Shown piece after piece: positions 23,673 to 34,720 of a stretch of 64,000 nucleotides of DNA. The translations under genes and the position numbers were made by a program. The notes under the pieces are model-generated. The model worked only from the letters and a program-made list of their open reading frames with translations, was not told the origin of the DNA and ran no database searches. Positions within the stretch are counted from its first letter, which is position 1, and every line of letters starts with the position of its first letter. The stretch is from assembly GCA_025769875.1 (NCBI GenBank), contig JAGFNK010000110.1, positions 62,001 to 126,000 on the forward strand, in the 5' to 3' direction. The DNA is from Russula earlei (taxonomy: Eukaryota; Basidiomycota; Agaricomycetes; Russulales; Russulaceae).

Positions 23673-24498
23673 TGTTATGAACCAAGGCCAAGTCCTGGCC
23701 ATATATTATCCTGTTTCACTCAAGAAAGACCTCTCTCACTTTGCATCACCAATCCACTTCTGTTTCTTGGGCTACTCTTCCTGCAGTACAAGATATCACT
23801 GTTGCGAAGGCACTATGACACAACTAGGCACCCATTTCCTAATTGGGTAATCATTGCATGGCAGCCACATGGCCACTCAGCCACCAAGGACCCAAAACAG
23901 CAGCATGAACTCCTACAACTTGTTGCATAACTCATATGACATCATTTAGCTCCAATGACATCATGGCTGACTGAGTGACTCCACACTGACCTCATCTGCT
24001 CACCAAGCACTCCACAGTGACATCATAATGACGTCATTGCTCCATAATGATCAATAATATGCTCAGTAAGCCCTAAACCTGACACAAGTGAGTTTATGCC
24101 TCTACAGTCCTATTGGATGGTACCAAAGAGTCTAGAATAGTTCCTGTTCTTTGTAATTGACCATGTACACAGTATATAAGCCCCAATGTAGTATGGCAGT
24201 CATCAGACTGTCCATTTGTGATACTCTCCTTCCAAAGTACTCCTCAGCGACTGTTTTGTTTAAAGTCCCCTCCTCATCTTCAAGGTACTCTTCAACAACC
24301 ACCTTGTTTAAAGCTCCTTGCTACACTGGCCTCCAGCCTTTGCCTTTGTCTCTTGCAACATGTACCAGTCCCCATCTGGTACCTCCTCATCATTTGGCTT
24401 GTCCTCCTGTTCAACACCGTCTATGCTGTGTACCATCTGTTCCAACCCTTGCCCACCTGCTCCTGAGTCCTTAGTGATCAGCAGTACATGTCTTGACA
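23673..24498 (+). repeat. gypsy 3' LTR, family C copy 1
   Basis: 826 bp from TGTTATGAACC to GTCTTGACA, directly after a purine tract. A diverged solo copy is at 49301-50131. It has a TATA-like AGTATATAAG near 24170 followed by GGCAGTCATCAGACTGTCC, the same kind of stem-loop as LTR A. Confidence 0.88.
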
Positions 24499-26340
24499 CC
24501 TCCTGAACAACTGGATATCTAATTGTGAGGTTTTAGTGGGTAGAAGGTTAGAGTATGTTGTGCCCCCCTGACTACATACCCTGAGTCCCACACTGTCCCC
24601 ACACCCAGGGACATGCATAAGTGCATTTGCCCTCACCCTCTTTGGTCCCTGGACCAGCTACATCATGAAAAAATGTTATTGCTACAAGTACTATGTAGCA
24701 CTATATAGGCTATATAGTGCTACATAGCACTTGTAGCAATAACATTTTTTCCTGTTACACCATTTTCCTTTTATGTTTACCTCTTGCCTCTTGCTATGGA
24801 CTGCTTACTTTCATACATCCCTTTACTTACTGGTCTTGTGATCTCTTACGTCTTGTGATCCCTTCTGTGTTATTGTGTGATCCATACATGTCCAGGTAAC
24901 ACTGGATTTCTGTTACTTTCCCTTTGTTTGGTTCTCTTCCCATTTATATTTACTTCTTAGTTTTGACTGTGCAATACTGCACACTTACTGTGCAGCACAG
25001 TTACTTGGTTCTGACTCATTCATGGCCTCATTCCTATGACTCCTACTTATTATGACTCCTACTATACTAGTAGCACAGTCAAAGCGCAGCTATTGCTGCG
25101 CTTCTCCTGTATATATAAGCTCAGTACTTTGTGACCAAAGCCCTAAGCTTGGTCTCTTGTAGAATCCAACCCACTTCGCTCCTAATCCTCAAACCACATC
25201 CACCTCTCCATTTCATCAACTCTTCACACACACCATCCACCATCTACTCTTTGCCTCTCCCTTCCTCCCCTAAGAGTCTCTCTTCACTCCCCTGAGAAGA
25301 GCTCTCCTCCTTAAAGACCTACCTTCCTCTACTCTCTCTGCATTGTTCAAGGTCTCTGATGGACTTGAACACATATAGCTAGTGGAACCAGCCCTAGTCT
25401 ATCCCATTATAAACTTACCCTAGCTTCTCAACAGACTGAGTCGTACTAGGAAGGGTCTATTGGCCATAACCTGTTTAGCATAAAACACTTCGACCACTGC
25501 AGGGATCCTTACTCATTACAACGGGAACCAGCCCATTTCTCGAAACACACTTTACTACCAATTTGACTTCAGGCTTGAGAACTGACACGGCTAGTTACCA
25601 TGACATTTCCTGATGTACAGCATATGAGATAGGGCTGATCTGTTTTCTCTTGCTATCTAATGATTATTCCCAGTAGTCTAAGTTTGTAGACAACTCCAAA
25701 TAAAGTGCTTTCCAAAAAAAAAAATAGGAATCAAACCAACAGAAAGGAATACATGGTTGAGTGTAGCTGCTCTCCACTCTTCTGCCACTGCATATGCATA
25801 TGTCATGTCTTTCTTTAGATAAATAAATATGAACCAAATGGATGAGGTCTGTAGCCTACCACATTGAGGTCAGTTGCATGTTTTGTCATTCCTTACAAAT
25901 CTTTTTGCTTGGCAACTTCCCCAACTTGAAGTCATGGCCAAACTTCAATTGCACATTATCTAGGACTCACAATTTAATGAAGATATAAGGGCAAGGTCCA
26001 AGGGCATGACAATCAGTGTGTGGGAGTGGGAGCTGAGGGTGGCATGCAGAGGCATTTTCAAGAACAAACACAAGACTCTGTCTCTCTTAATTCTTTGTTG
26101 ACTTGTTTTTCAAGGCTTTAAGTACATTTTGTGTGTGTATGATATTTGTAAATACTGATTGCAAAATTTGTGAGACAGTATGGAAAACTTTGGGGGTCTA
26201 GTAAAAATAGTGTTACCTTTGTGGCCTTTAGCATTGGGTGAGCTCCATGTTGCCCTTGAGACTTAAGACTTTCCTGCTGTAATCTGTATCTGAGACAGTA
26301 AATTAGTTTTTAGCTTTTTGGCTTTCAGTATGAGCAATCA
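24499..26340. other. non-coding, transposon-derived stretch
   Basis: No coding frame. It contains the 85-bp palindrome at 24667-24751, a hairpin AAGCGCAGC-TATT-GCTGCGCTT near 25080, a TATATATAAG motif near 25111, and a polyadenylation signal AATAAA (25699-25704) followed by an A11 run (25714-25724). The last pair looks like the end of a reverse-transcribed transcript, but could equally be an ordinary gene or element end. Confidence 0.45.
24667..24751. repeat. near-perfect palindrome, 42-bp arms, 1-nt centre
   Basis: Left arm starts GAAAAAATGTTATTGCTACA and the right arm ends with its complement. The arms differ at one position (A at 24690 against the complement of C at 24728). The centre is ...TATAG-G-CTATA... 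A transcript would fold to one long hairpin. Confidence 0.92.
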
Positions 26341-26344
26341 GGGG

Positions 26345-26740
26345 CTAGTGAGTAAACATGGGATCAAGATGAAAATCCCTGAAACAGTTTAGGCAAAGTC
26401 CCCATGCCATGAAGGGTGGTCTCCAAAAAATTTGTCCCGGGTCCTTCCGAAGTGCGCGACGCACCACGAAGGCGCTCCGCGTGTCTTCGCCTTTGGGAGC
26501 AAAATCCACTACAATTAGCACATGTGAGTGGTCTCTCCAAGGCCAACTTGAGCCATCATGGCATATTGCTTCGCAAGCCCATATTGCAGACATGACAACC
26601 CAATCACGGCGTGACCACGCCCTACTTCGCCGGACTCGGACGACTTGACAATCTGCATATTTTAACGGGCACATCCCAAAACGAGCCGGTGATCGAAGGA
26701 CTACATCGGCGTCAGCACGCCTACACCCCGCGGAGCACAT
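26345..26740 (-). CDS. hypothetical protein, 131 codons
   Basis: A GC-rich frame inside otherwise AT-rich sequence, ending ...GLCLNCFRDFHLDPMFTH. No recognised family, no clear introns. The surrounding island (26430-27480) resembles host gene sequence in composition, so this may be a remnant of a host gene between transposons. Confidence 0.25.
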   Translation of the reverse strand: MCSAGCRRADADVVLRSPARFGMCPLKYADCQVVRVRRSRAWSRRDWVVMSAIWACEAICHDGSSWPWRDHSHVLIVVDFAPKGEDTRSAFVVRRALRKDPGQIFWRPPFMAWGLCLNCFRDFHLDPMFTH

Positions 26741-26949
26741 CTATCTGAACCATGTTCGGCCCTGTCATCGTCTGTCTCGGGATGACGTGCCACTCTTCTG
26801 CCTCCCTTCAAATTGCCATATTATAGGTCGTATCAAGCTTAACCATGCTAGCCCCGAGTCTCTGTGCCTAAATCGCGACGACACACATCTTGTCTACCCA
26901 AGTCGCCTACAAAGGATTTAAAATATCAGGGGTTGCAGTTGGCCCCAAC

Positions 26950-27452
26950 CTTGTACGGTGATGTCTAGGAGTGGGTTGACGGTCTCGCCCTCGCCACAGC
27001 CCGGGCCTCCCAAAAAGCAATAAATAAAGCATTGCGTCTGTGCTTGTGAACCTCCCGAATCGTCCAATGAGGGAGGACGGGCAACGGCGTTGCCCAACTG
27101 AACAGTAACGAGTCAAATGCAAAGTCGAGCCCTGTACTGCCGATGGAACGAACGCCAAAGTATCGGTGTGCAAGCGGAGGCCAACGGCGCGGCGGTTACC
27201 AAGTCTGCAGCAAGTCCTGCGATCGTCGAGGCCGAGCACTCGCACTCCCAAGTCAAGTCGAATGGCACCACGTCGTTACCGACGACGGAGCGAAACGAGC
27301 TTATGGTGGTTGTGCTCGATCTTACTCACGTGCGTTTACTGTCCCTCCGTCTTTCCATCCGTGGCTCTTCATTTATGTCTCAAGAACCGGAGGACGTTGT
27401 TAACGAGGAACGTGAGCCCGAGTGCGCGATTGGGAGAAGCGTCAACCGATGA
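26950..27452 (+). pseudogene. unknown protein family U, partial copy 2
   Basis: Sequence at about 27050-27130 is similar to 18225-18300 of copy 1, in frame: PPESSNEGGRATALPN here against FLESSDGEGSATSLPD there, followed by a stop in this copy. The rest of the family's segments are missing. A downstream open frame (27117-27452, 111 codons) has no other support. Confidence 0.35.
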
Positions 27453-27580
27453 CTGTTCTGCCTAATGGGAACTAAGGTAGGTATATCATAAGAGAATAAA
27501 AGATCTGAGTAATGGTAGCTAGGGTAAGGGGGTCAAATAACGATAACGGGAATCGCACAGAGCGTAGATGATAACAGATG

Positions 27581-29031
27581 CTAAATGGAGTATAAAGAGC
27601 TCCTCGACCCTGCCTGGGTACCCGAATAATTTCTCCGATCTCCCCAACGGTAGACAGCTACAGGATAATCAGTGAGTTGTCGCGCGGTGACGAATCCCTC
27701 AATAAATATCGGAACAGATTCCACTGGCTGGAGGCCACTCAAGAAAATGCTTTGGAGGGCGGGTAACACTTCTGTCACTCTTTCTTCCGCGAGCTCTTCC
27801 AGGGCTTGGCAGACATGTGGCGCAACTTGATCGGACAGGCGCAAATCCTTCACGGCAGTGAACGGCTCCAGAACTTCCAGCCATTGAGTGGTTTCCATGT
27901 CGTCTTTCCAGTGTGATTGAGGATTTGGACGAACGGGATCCACGATGTCGAGCTGTACCAAAGTGGAGAGGAGGGGCAGAGATGAGCTGCAGACCTGAGC
28001 CAGCGATGAAACCTGATAATCCAACTCTCTGCACCTGATTTCCAAGGAGAGCTCCGGAAACTCATGTGTTTCCCGGAAAATTGCAAATCGGATTGCATGT
28101 TCGGAAGTGTAGACAAATGCTTTGTCGCATGTCCCGAATTCTGCGCGGCTGATCAACTGGTGAAGCTGTGGGACGACAAAGTTGAGGTCCATGAAGAATG
28201 TTATCTTAAGTTTGTTGAGAACGGGAGTCTCGATGTAAGCCAACAAGTCCTCCAAGTACTCGTGAACGCCTTTGAAGAAAAGTTCTCTGAGGGGGAGGAC
28301 TGAGCGTGTCAGCGAGGTCGGAGGTCGACTTTCCGGATCGGGGCGAGATCGAGGGGATTGGAATTCAAGACGAAGGGTTTCAAGTCCGGACATCAGCGAT
28401 ACGGCGGTGACCAAAGCCTGGGGAGAAATGTAACCGGAATGGGGAATATTCCAAAGGCGAAGAGTGACAAGGTGATTGATGGACAAAAGTAGCTTCGGCA
28501 TTCCTGGGAATGGACAATTTTCTAACCAAATATGTCGCAGAAGTGAGGCTGATCCGCCTAAGAACGAATCCGGAAGGGACGCCTCCATATTTCCTTCGCC
28601 CGACATGTGCAGAAGTGTGAGCTCCGGGAATGGTTTCTGCATCTCCGCCACCAATTTTCCCCAATGTGAAGTTGGAATCAGGGACAACTCGATTTCACAT
28701 ATGCGACGGTGGTGCTCCGATGCGAGGAAAGCAGCTACGTTTCCCCAGCACGAGTCGAGATCTGATTTCGATAATTTATATGTCTTGAGACCTTGGCTTA
28801 TCACTACAGGCAAGAGTGACCAGACGTCCAGCATATCAGACATCGGCCTTTTCCCTGTGTACTCAAGTTGCAGGTTCAGGCGACGTGGGGATGCAAACAC
28901 GATATCTTGCCATCTTTTACATACGTGAACCAGCGTAAGCCATCCCCTTGTCCTTGGGAGCCAGTCGTTCACATAGAGATAGAACATGTCCACGAGGATA
29001 TCATCGGGGAGCGCGTTGATTGTCCCCCGAT
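27581..29031 (-). CDS. F-box protein with leucine-rich C-terminal region
   Basis: A 470-codon frame from the ATG at 28993 continues upstream to an acceptor at 29031/29032, giving TINALPDDILVDMFYLYVNDW, the start of an F-box; so that ATG is inside the domain and the true start is in an exon upstream of a 53-nt intron (29032-29084, GTAAGT...TTTTAG). The F-box continues GWLTLVHVCKRWQDIVFASP, as in mushroom F-box/LRR-like proteins. The rest alternates short hydrophobic strands (ELTLLHMSG, LRHIWLENC, LVTLRLWN, LETLRLEF) typical of irregular leucine-rich repeats, and ends ...SGTQAGSRSSLYSI. Probable SCF ubiquitin-ligase adaptor; target unknown. No breaks seen. Confidence 0.8.
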
Positions 29032-29084
29032 CTAAAATCGATTAATCAATGGTCGTTATGAGCACAAAGCAAAAAGAGACTTAC

Positions 29085-29829
29085 TCCGGTGATGTGGGCG
29101 ATGACCTCTTTTCGACGAGGCTTGGGAGGGACCACCAATCGAGGAGCGGGGGGCGCAAGGAAATAATGACTGGACGAAGGCAATCAGTGATGAGAAGATG
29201 TGATGACGGACAGGCCGAAGACGACTATGAGATAATCAGTTACTTCAGGGACGGTGACAATGAAGCTCTGTCGACGTACAAGCGAAAGCTCATCAGTTAG
29301 GATGTAGCGTCTGGGGGTTTAACTTGCTCGTCTGTGATTACCCACCAGCCACCAGCGAAGCGAGACCTTTATTATATTGAAACGCACAGGCTGAAACCGC
29401 GTAGACGGCCCACCATGTCCGGTGGATCGAGGAGACCGTCTGGGATTCGAGGGAGACGTGCGCGCTGGCCATGACGGTGTGGATAGGCCGTCGACTCTGA
29501 TCTAAAGGAGAAAAAAGAGGCGAAACGTACGCACGATCAAGTCAGAGTCAGACGGGCGGTTATATACAGTGATGAAACATCGCTCGAGGATTGAGGGCGT
29601 CAGGGCGAGATCCTTCGGCCGTTTTGGGGATGGGCCGGACTTGTCGGGTGAGGGCGCTGGCGCTGGCGTCTGGGTCTTGGGTGAGCGGTCGAGGCGACAA
29701 TAAAGGCGGGGAGAGTGGAGGCGTGGATAGGCGTGCTGGTGTGAAGAATATGTTCGAGAGTTCGACGACGTGTGGCTGCGCGCTCTCTTTCTTTGATGCT
29801 CTCCGTGGTGATGAAACCAACGGAACTCA
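29085..29829. other. 5' region of the F-box gene and flank of the Harbinger element
   Basis: The first exon of the F-box gene should lie just upstream of 29084, but its start is not clear. A minus-strand frame at 29560-29820 (86 codons, S/P-rich) runs into the transposon boundary and has no recognised family. Confidence 0.4.
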
Positions 29830-29983
29830 GGCCCCATACGGCAACCGAGATTTCTTGAAACTTGAACTTGGAACTTGAATTTCGGGATTTGCCGGGAGTG
29901 ACAGGAGTGACAGGTGTGATGACAGTGACATGTCATATGATTAACTAATATCAGTTGTTTTTGTCTGTTAACTGTAATTCACA
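29830..29983 (+). repeat. Harbinger left terminal inverted repeat
   Basis: Reverse complement of 32905-33058 with few mismatches. It includes the run GTGACAGGTGTGATGACAGT, whose small internal repeats (GTGACAG) may be binding sites; that is inference. Confidence 0.9.
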
Positions 29984-29994
29984 TATTTGCATAT

Positions 29995-31331
29995 GTGATG
30001 TTGTGTAATGACTTGGGCTCGGGAACAATTGGTGCGTCAATCTTTCTACCCCCACCTCCACCACCCCATATGATGCAGACCCGCTCATCAATAAGTCCAG
30101 ATTCCATGGAAGGAAGTCTAATCTCTGAAAGTAACAAGGCTATATGGACAACTGAAGAGGAAGCTGCATTTCTACTGTTCCTTGTCGAGTGGAAACAAGA
30201 AGGAAACATGACCTCCAACGCCATGTTCAAGGACCTTACCTTCAACCAAGCAGCCAATTCTATTAAGCCCATGCATGAGAAGGGTCCTATCAAGACTGGA
30301 CCTATGTGCAAATCAAAATGGCAAAGGGTACGAAATTTTTTTGCTTTGCCATATCACGCAGCTAACATCGTCTACTACTAGATGAAGAAGGAGTACTTGC
30401 TAATCGTTGCTCTCAGGAATGAGTCCGGGGTTGGGCACCTATGGACCGATGAGAATGGAATTGTTGTTCCACCTGAAATGGAATCGGTGTGGAGTGATCT
30501 AGTCAAGGTGTGTACATAACATCTAATTTGTCAATGCCATCTGATCATTAGTAGAATAATCAAGAATACAAGAAGTACAGGGATAAAGGCTGGCCGCATC
30601 GCAGCATCATGAAATTTCTGATGCCATCAAGTGCAAGAGGCCACCATTCATATTGGGGCACGCAGTCGACAGCCCATTTTACTCCCCCTCAGTCATCTGC
30701 GTCGCTGTCCCCCAATCCCAATTTGTTTGAACATCAAAGTGGGGACTCCTTGTCATCTCTGGCACCAGATCGCTCTTCCTCCTCATCCAGTGTCCTTCAT
30801 TCCAAATGCAAAGTATCTCAGGTCAAGGATGTTGCCTCCGAAACATCTTCCTCATTTACCAAAAAACTCAAGTCTGATTCCACGGCAGTTGCTGTCCACG
30901 GCATGCAGTCAACCATGGAGAGGTTTGCCGATAACTTCAACTCAACCATGCATGCATTCATTGCTTCGTCCCCACCCCCAATGTCGCTGGCACTCCCCCC
31001 ACTCCCAATGCTGCTGGCACTCCCATCAAACCCAGCCCCAGCCCCACCTCTGGCCATGCATATGCCGCCTTCAAATGACATCATAACTATCTCGGCACTT
31101 CCTGAGACCACCTGTCGGTCACTGGCAATTCAACATCTTACCAAGGATATTGAACTGAATGGTGAATGGCTCTCCATGGATGATGTTGTCCCTGTGATCA
31201 ATATCTTGGGATCTTGTGACATTGTGCGCATAGACAGTTATATTGTGCTTATGACTAATGGGTCAGCGTTGTTGCGCAAGATTGCACGCAACTACATCAA
31301 GGATCTGTTGGAGAAGGCCAGGACGTCCTGA
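29995..31331 (+). CDS. Harbinger-encoded SANT/Myb-like protein
   Basis: Partner protein of PIF/Harbinger transposases, which in this superfamily binds DNA and the transposase. Exons 29995-30327, 30382-30507 and 30555-31331 (introns 54 and 47 nt). An SANT-like domain begins AIWTTEEEAAFLLFLVEWK (W and spaced acidic/hydrophobic residues), continues with CKSKWQRV at the first intron and ESVWSDLVK at the second, and ends NNQEYKKYRDKGWPHRSIM. The C-terminal half is Ser/Pro-rich with runs of PPMSLALPPLPMLLALPS, then a shorter conserved-looking tail (LEKARTS end). The start could also be the ATG at 30070. No breaks seen; convergent with the transposase gene, with about 110 bp between stops. Confidence 0.8.
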
Positions 31332-31440
31332 CTGTAGTTGTACTTCTACAGTAGTCACCCATCACACGCATTTATCGTAATTTGTTGAATGCCATGAAGT
31401 GTTCTTTCATTTTCTGAAAACATGTGGACATGTGTCTGAA

Positions 31441-32882
31441 CTAAATACCTGCTGCGTGATCCTCAAGTGTTTTCTGATACTGCTCCCACATCTCACCTGC
31501 AATCCTGTCTCGCCTGATATTTGCTTGCTCCCTCTCATAGCGCGTCACTACCCCTCTTCCCAGTTCACCAGCTGCTTCACGATGACTCATCTGAGGGTCT
31601 ACCCTGTCATCAAATACATCGATCTCACTGTGATCATAATGGTGAATAAAATTGTGAAGGGCTGCAAGTGCCGATGGGATGCGCGCTTGAATGTCCATGT
31701 TATACTCAGGGGGGTACCGAAGGATTTTGAAATGCCACTTGAGAATCCCAAACATACACTCTATGACGTTCCGAGCTTGAGCATGGCACAGATTGAATAA
31801 TTCCTGGGGTGTGCGTGGCCTAGGACAAGCGTAAAAATTAGTGAGAAGATGGGAAAGAAAGAGAGAACGCACCGTATGCCAGCATGACCCCACTCAGATA
31901 GATGATATCATACACCTCAATAAGGAACAAGCAGTGTGTTTGATGAGGCAAAGCCTGCATCAGCAAGATAGTATTTCCCTCTTGGGATGGGGAAATCGGA
32001 ATGATGGGCATCATGGAAAAGAGTTGAGTTGGCAGTGGAGCCCTCCCAACCAGTCAAAAGATATGTGAAGTGGAGGTCAAATGAACAAGCAGCAAGGCAG
32101 TTCTGTGAGAGAACGCCATTGCGGTCTCTTGTTGCATCATGCTCTGTGGCAGTGGAGTAACAACCGATGTGGGTGCCGTCAATAGCACCCAGGGCATCCT
32201 TGAAAAAGGGAAAAAATTTGGAATTCCCTTGGATAAAGGAGTGAGGAGGGGAATCAGCATCAGGAAGTTGTACAAAGGTGGTGTAGAAAGGGGGGGTTGT
32301 GAGAACTCCAAGTATCTTTTTAAAATATCTGGATATCCATCAGAAGATATATAGAAGGAAACCATGGGATACGTACTTTGAGACCGTGCTTGGTGACCGC
32401 TGAAAACGCTCTCCAATATTTGTTGTTGACAGCCCAGTGGAAGCGGCATAGAGAAATATGGCAACCTGTTCTTCAATTCGGACATGCTGAGATGACACAA
32501 CACCAAAGTTGTGGAGAGTCTGCTGGAGCTTGTGAAACACATGTTTATGGACCCCAAGTTCATTCTGGATGCGTTCTGGGTGGCCAGTGAGTAGTTCATG
32601 GACCCAGGCAAGACCAGTGAGGGTGGAGGTGTGATATGGAATAGGAGGAGAACGGGGTTTGAGTATTGACAGTATGGCCTGGAAGCCATAAAGGGCATAA
32701 CCTGTAAAATATAAAATCATTAGAAGTTGTTGGCATCGCCGTTGTACCTGCTGCAGATACAGCCTCTCCTGATCAAGGTAATCAGCCATAGCATTGACCA
32801 GGGGACGGACAGTGACAACTTGAAATCGGGGGGTAAAAAATTGGCCATGACTCGGAGGGGCATAAAAAGTTTTTGGGCGCAT
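31441..32882 (-). pseudogene. Harbinger DDE transposase (DDE_Tnp_4 type), one nonsense codon
   Basis: N-terminal helix-turn-helix region (GVVSSQHVRIEEQVAIFLYA, SPSTVSKY) is joined by a GTACGT...TTAAAAAG intron (about 32325-32393) to the catalytic part. Catalytic residues are visible as D in GAIDGTHIGC, D in YYLADAGF, and E in RNVIECMFGILKWHFKIL. One in-frame TGA (31908-31910) replaces the arginine usual in PYRGVRYHL, and the segment after it (about 31830-31880) probably contains an intron before RPRTPQELFNLCHA. The C-terminus ends WEQYQKTLEDHAAGI. The rest is intact, so this is a recently silenced copy. Confidence 0.8.
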
Positions 32883-32904
32883 CAGTCATTACAACAACAA
32901 ATAC

Positions 32905-33058
32905 TGTGAATTACAGTTAACAGACAAAAACAACTGATATTAGTTAATCATATGACATGTCACTGTCATCACACCTGTCACACCTGTCACTCCCGGCTAA
33001 TCCCGAAATCCAAGTTCCAAGTTCAAGTTTCAAGAAATCTTGGTTGCTGTATGGGGCC
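32905..33058 (-). repeat. Harbinger right terminal inverted repeat
   Basis: Inverted partner of 29830-29983; ends ...ATGGGGCC next to the TCA duplication. Confidence 0.9.
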
Positions 33059-33061
33059 TCA

Positions 33062-33555
33062 GTATCTGATGGCAGCAGTTAACGTGATCATAATCAGACA
33101 AATTGCTCTTCAAACTGTTTCGCCAGCTGCTTACCCTCAACAGTAAATGTGTTGGAGGTTCACTGGCAGCCATCCCAACAACAGAACGACTTCACGACTG
33201 GAAGAAAGAACAGAGACCCTGTATACAATACCGGGATTTACTCATCCCTTCCTAATAGGCCTTCTGAAGCAGGTTGTTTTGCACCCTCAGTCTTCGCATC
33301 AGGTCAGCGTCTTGAGCGAACTTAGCCCGTGCGCCGCGTTCCCGCTCTACAAAGTGACCTTGAGTCCTTTTCGTCTTTTCGTCTGCCTCCACTTTTCCCT
33401 GTCGACCAACCGCTAACCATAACGATGGCTTTGCGCTTCTTCTCCTGCGTCTATGACGTGAGCTCAAACCCGCCTTTCCCTCTGCACCGCCGTCCATGTG
33501 CCTCGCATTCGTAACATCGCATTCTCCCTCACGAGTCCAAGTCGCCGGAACCCAC
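33062..33555. other. flank of the Harbinger element, no gene recognised
   Basis: GC rises again after about 33.28 kb. A minus frame (33252-33617) has no family resemblance. The sequence near 33424 (ATGGCTTTGCGC...) may be an upstream exon of the unknown family U copy that follows, by analogy with an ATG at about 17501 before copy 1; this is weak. Confidence 0.35.
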
Positions 33556-33559
33556 GATC

Positions 33560-34167
33560 TGCATGAGGCTGACTCGCTGATCAACGGACGACCGCAGACA
33601 CATGCCAGTCGTATCAAAGAGGGCGATCACGCCCCAGCTCCCCCGTTGCCATCCTAGCACTCAGCTTCTTCTGTTCTGCCAACTGCAGCATCATCTGTCC
33701 CTCCTGTACCAGCTCATCCGAAAGCCATCCCGAGGGGTAGCGGCGACTAACCCCCCACTGTCACGACCGTGCCTCGTCCTAGCAATGGCGCCTCCCCCGC
33801 ACCCCATGCGCTGGTGCCTTTCCACCATGAGGACTCGTCGTTGTGGCCATACTCGTGTGCACCATTAGACGACCGTGACGATATCATCAAGGTCGACTTT
33901 GCCGACACAGCGCCCTCATCGACATCGATGTGTTCGAACGGCGACGGCAGAACTGCGATAACGGCGCCAAGATTGCGAAGAAGGATAGAGGAACTGGAAG
34001 AGACAGGATATTCTTGGGATGTCCTCGGAGGTACGAGGATCATCGATCCAGACTCACAACACACCGATTCGGGGACGGCCGTCATGCGTCCTAGTTCGTA
34101 CGGTGAGATCTGGCAGTGGGTTATCGGCATCGCCTTGGGTCACAGCCAGACATTCCCAGAGGGATTC
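33560..34167 (+). pseudogene. unknown protein family U, copy 3
   Basis: The best-preserved copy. The plus frame 33769-34167 runs VPRPSNGASPAPHALVPFHH, EDSSLWPYSCAPLDDRDDII, ADTAPSS, RRRIEELEETGYSW, SSYGEIWQWVIGIALGHSQT and reaches the copia LTR at 34168 without a stop. Compared with copy 1 the conserved blocks differ mainly at third codon positions, and copy 3 has the single-base state that keeps frame at the HEDSS block. It is cut at its 3' end by the copia element. Composition is GC-rich like the host genes. Function unknown; it may be a host gene family or a transposon-borne gene. Confidence 0.5.
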
Positions 34168-34552
34168 TGTTGAACCGGAATCCGAATGGATCAAAGAAGG
34201 CGAAGACCTTCATACAAGGTTCAAGATCCACTCATAGATGTTATGTGTTAGACAGAACTTTAGTATATGCACTTATGGCAATAGGGTTATGCATACTACA
34301 CTATCTATCACAAGATGCAGCCTTATGCTGTGTCTAGAACGTTTCCACATCATGCGTCACTTAATGCACGATATAGTGGACACCTGTAGTCACCTCTTTT
34401 GGACTTAGGAACAGCCCTGGGTCATAGAGGTATAAATACCATACTTGTAGACGAGTATACACATCGCTCTACACCCCAATATCACTTGAGCATTAGCACA
34501 ACCTCTAAGGTGGGTTGCTTGGCCTGTTAGCTGCGCTCTATGCTGCGCAACA
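34168..34552 (+). repeat. copia 5' LTR, family B
   Basis: 385 bp, TGTTGAACC to GCGCAACA with TGTTG/CAACA ends. It is followed directly by a primer-binding site and gag, so it is a 5' LTR and not a solo one. Its inverted relative is the solo LTR at 19427-19811. A TATA-like TATAAATACC is near 34431. Confidence 0.9.
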
Positions 34553-34564
34553 GGTTATGGGCCC
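34553..34564 (+). promoter_or_regulatory. copia primer-binding site, internal initiator-tRNA type
   Basis: GGTTATGGGCCC directly after the LTR end is complementary to the anticodon region of initiator tRNA-Met, the half-tRNA priming mode known for Drosophila copia. Confidence 0.75.
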
Positions 34565-34720
34565 TGCAAGCCATGCACCTTCATCAGCTGCAACGATGGC
34601 GAAGCATCCCTGAAGCCTGCATGCTGTGGCGAGCTAGTCTACCCTATGGGGAGACTATGTCAGCTTGTTTGAATACAATACTCTTACTAACGACCTCTAA
34701 GCCCCTTTCTAACAGCTACA

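Larger units (their letters stand above)
19300..24498 (+). mobile_element. decayed Ty3/gypsy element with chromodomain, 3' LTR present
   Basis: Internal pol sequence (about 19310-23408, interrupted by a solo LTR at 19403-20755) is followed by a purine-rich tract (AAAGAGGGGATGAA) and a 3' LTR at 23673-24498. The pol pieces on both sides of the solo LTR join in the reverse-transcriptase N-terminal motif (PLKAPIASLF then [17 protein letters not shown]). No 5' LTR or gag was recognised to the left, so the element is 5' truncated or too decayed to see. Confidence 0.85.
29830..33058. mobile_element. PIF/Harbinger DNA transposon, full length
   Basis: 3229 bp bounded by terminal inverted repeats of about 154 bp (29830-29983 and 32905-33058), starting GGCCCCATAC, and by a 3-bp duplication TCA (29827-29829, 33059-33061) as expected of this superfamily. 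It carries the usual two genes in convergent orientation: a SANT/Myb-like DNA-binding protein (+) and a DDE transposase (-). Confidence 0.92.
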
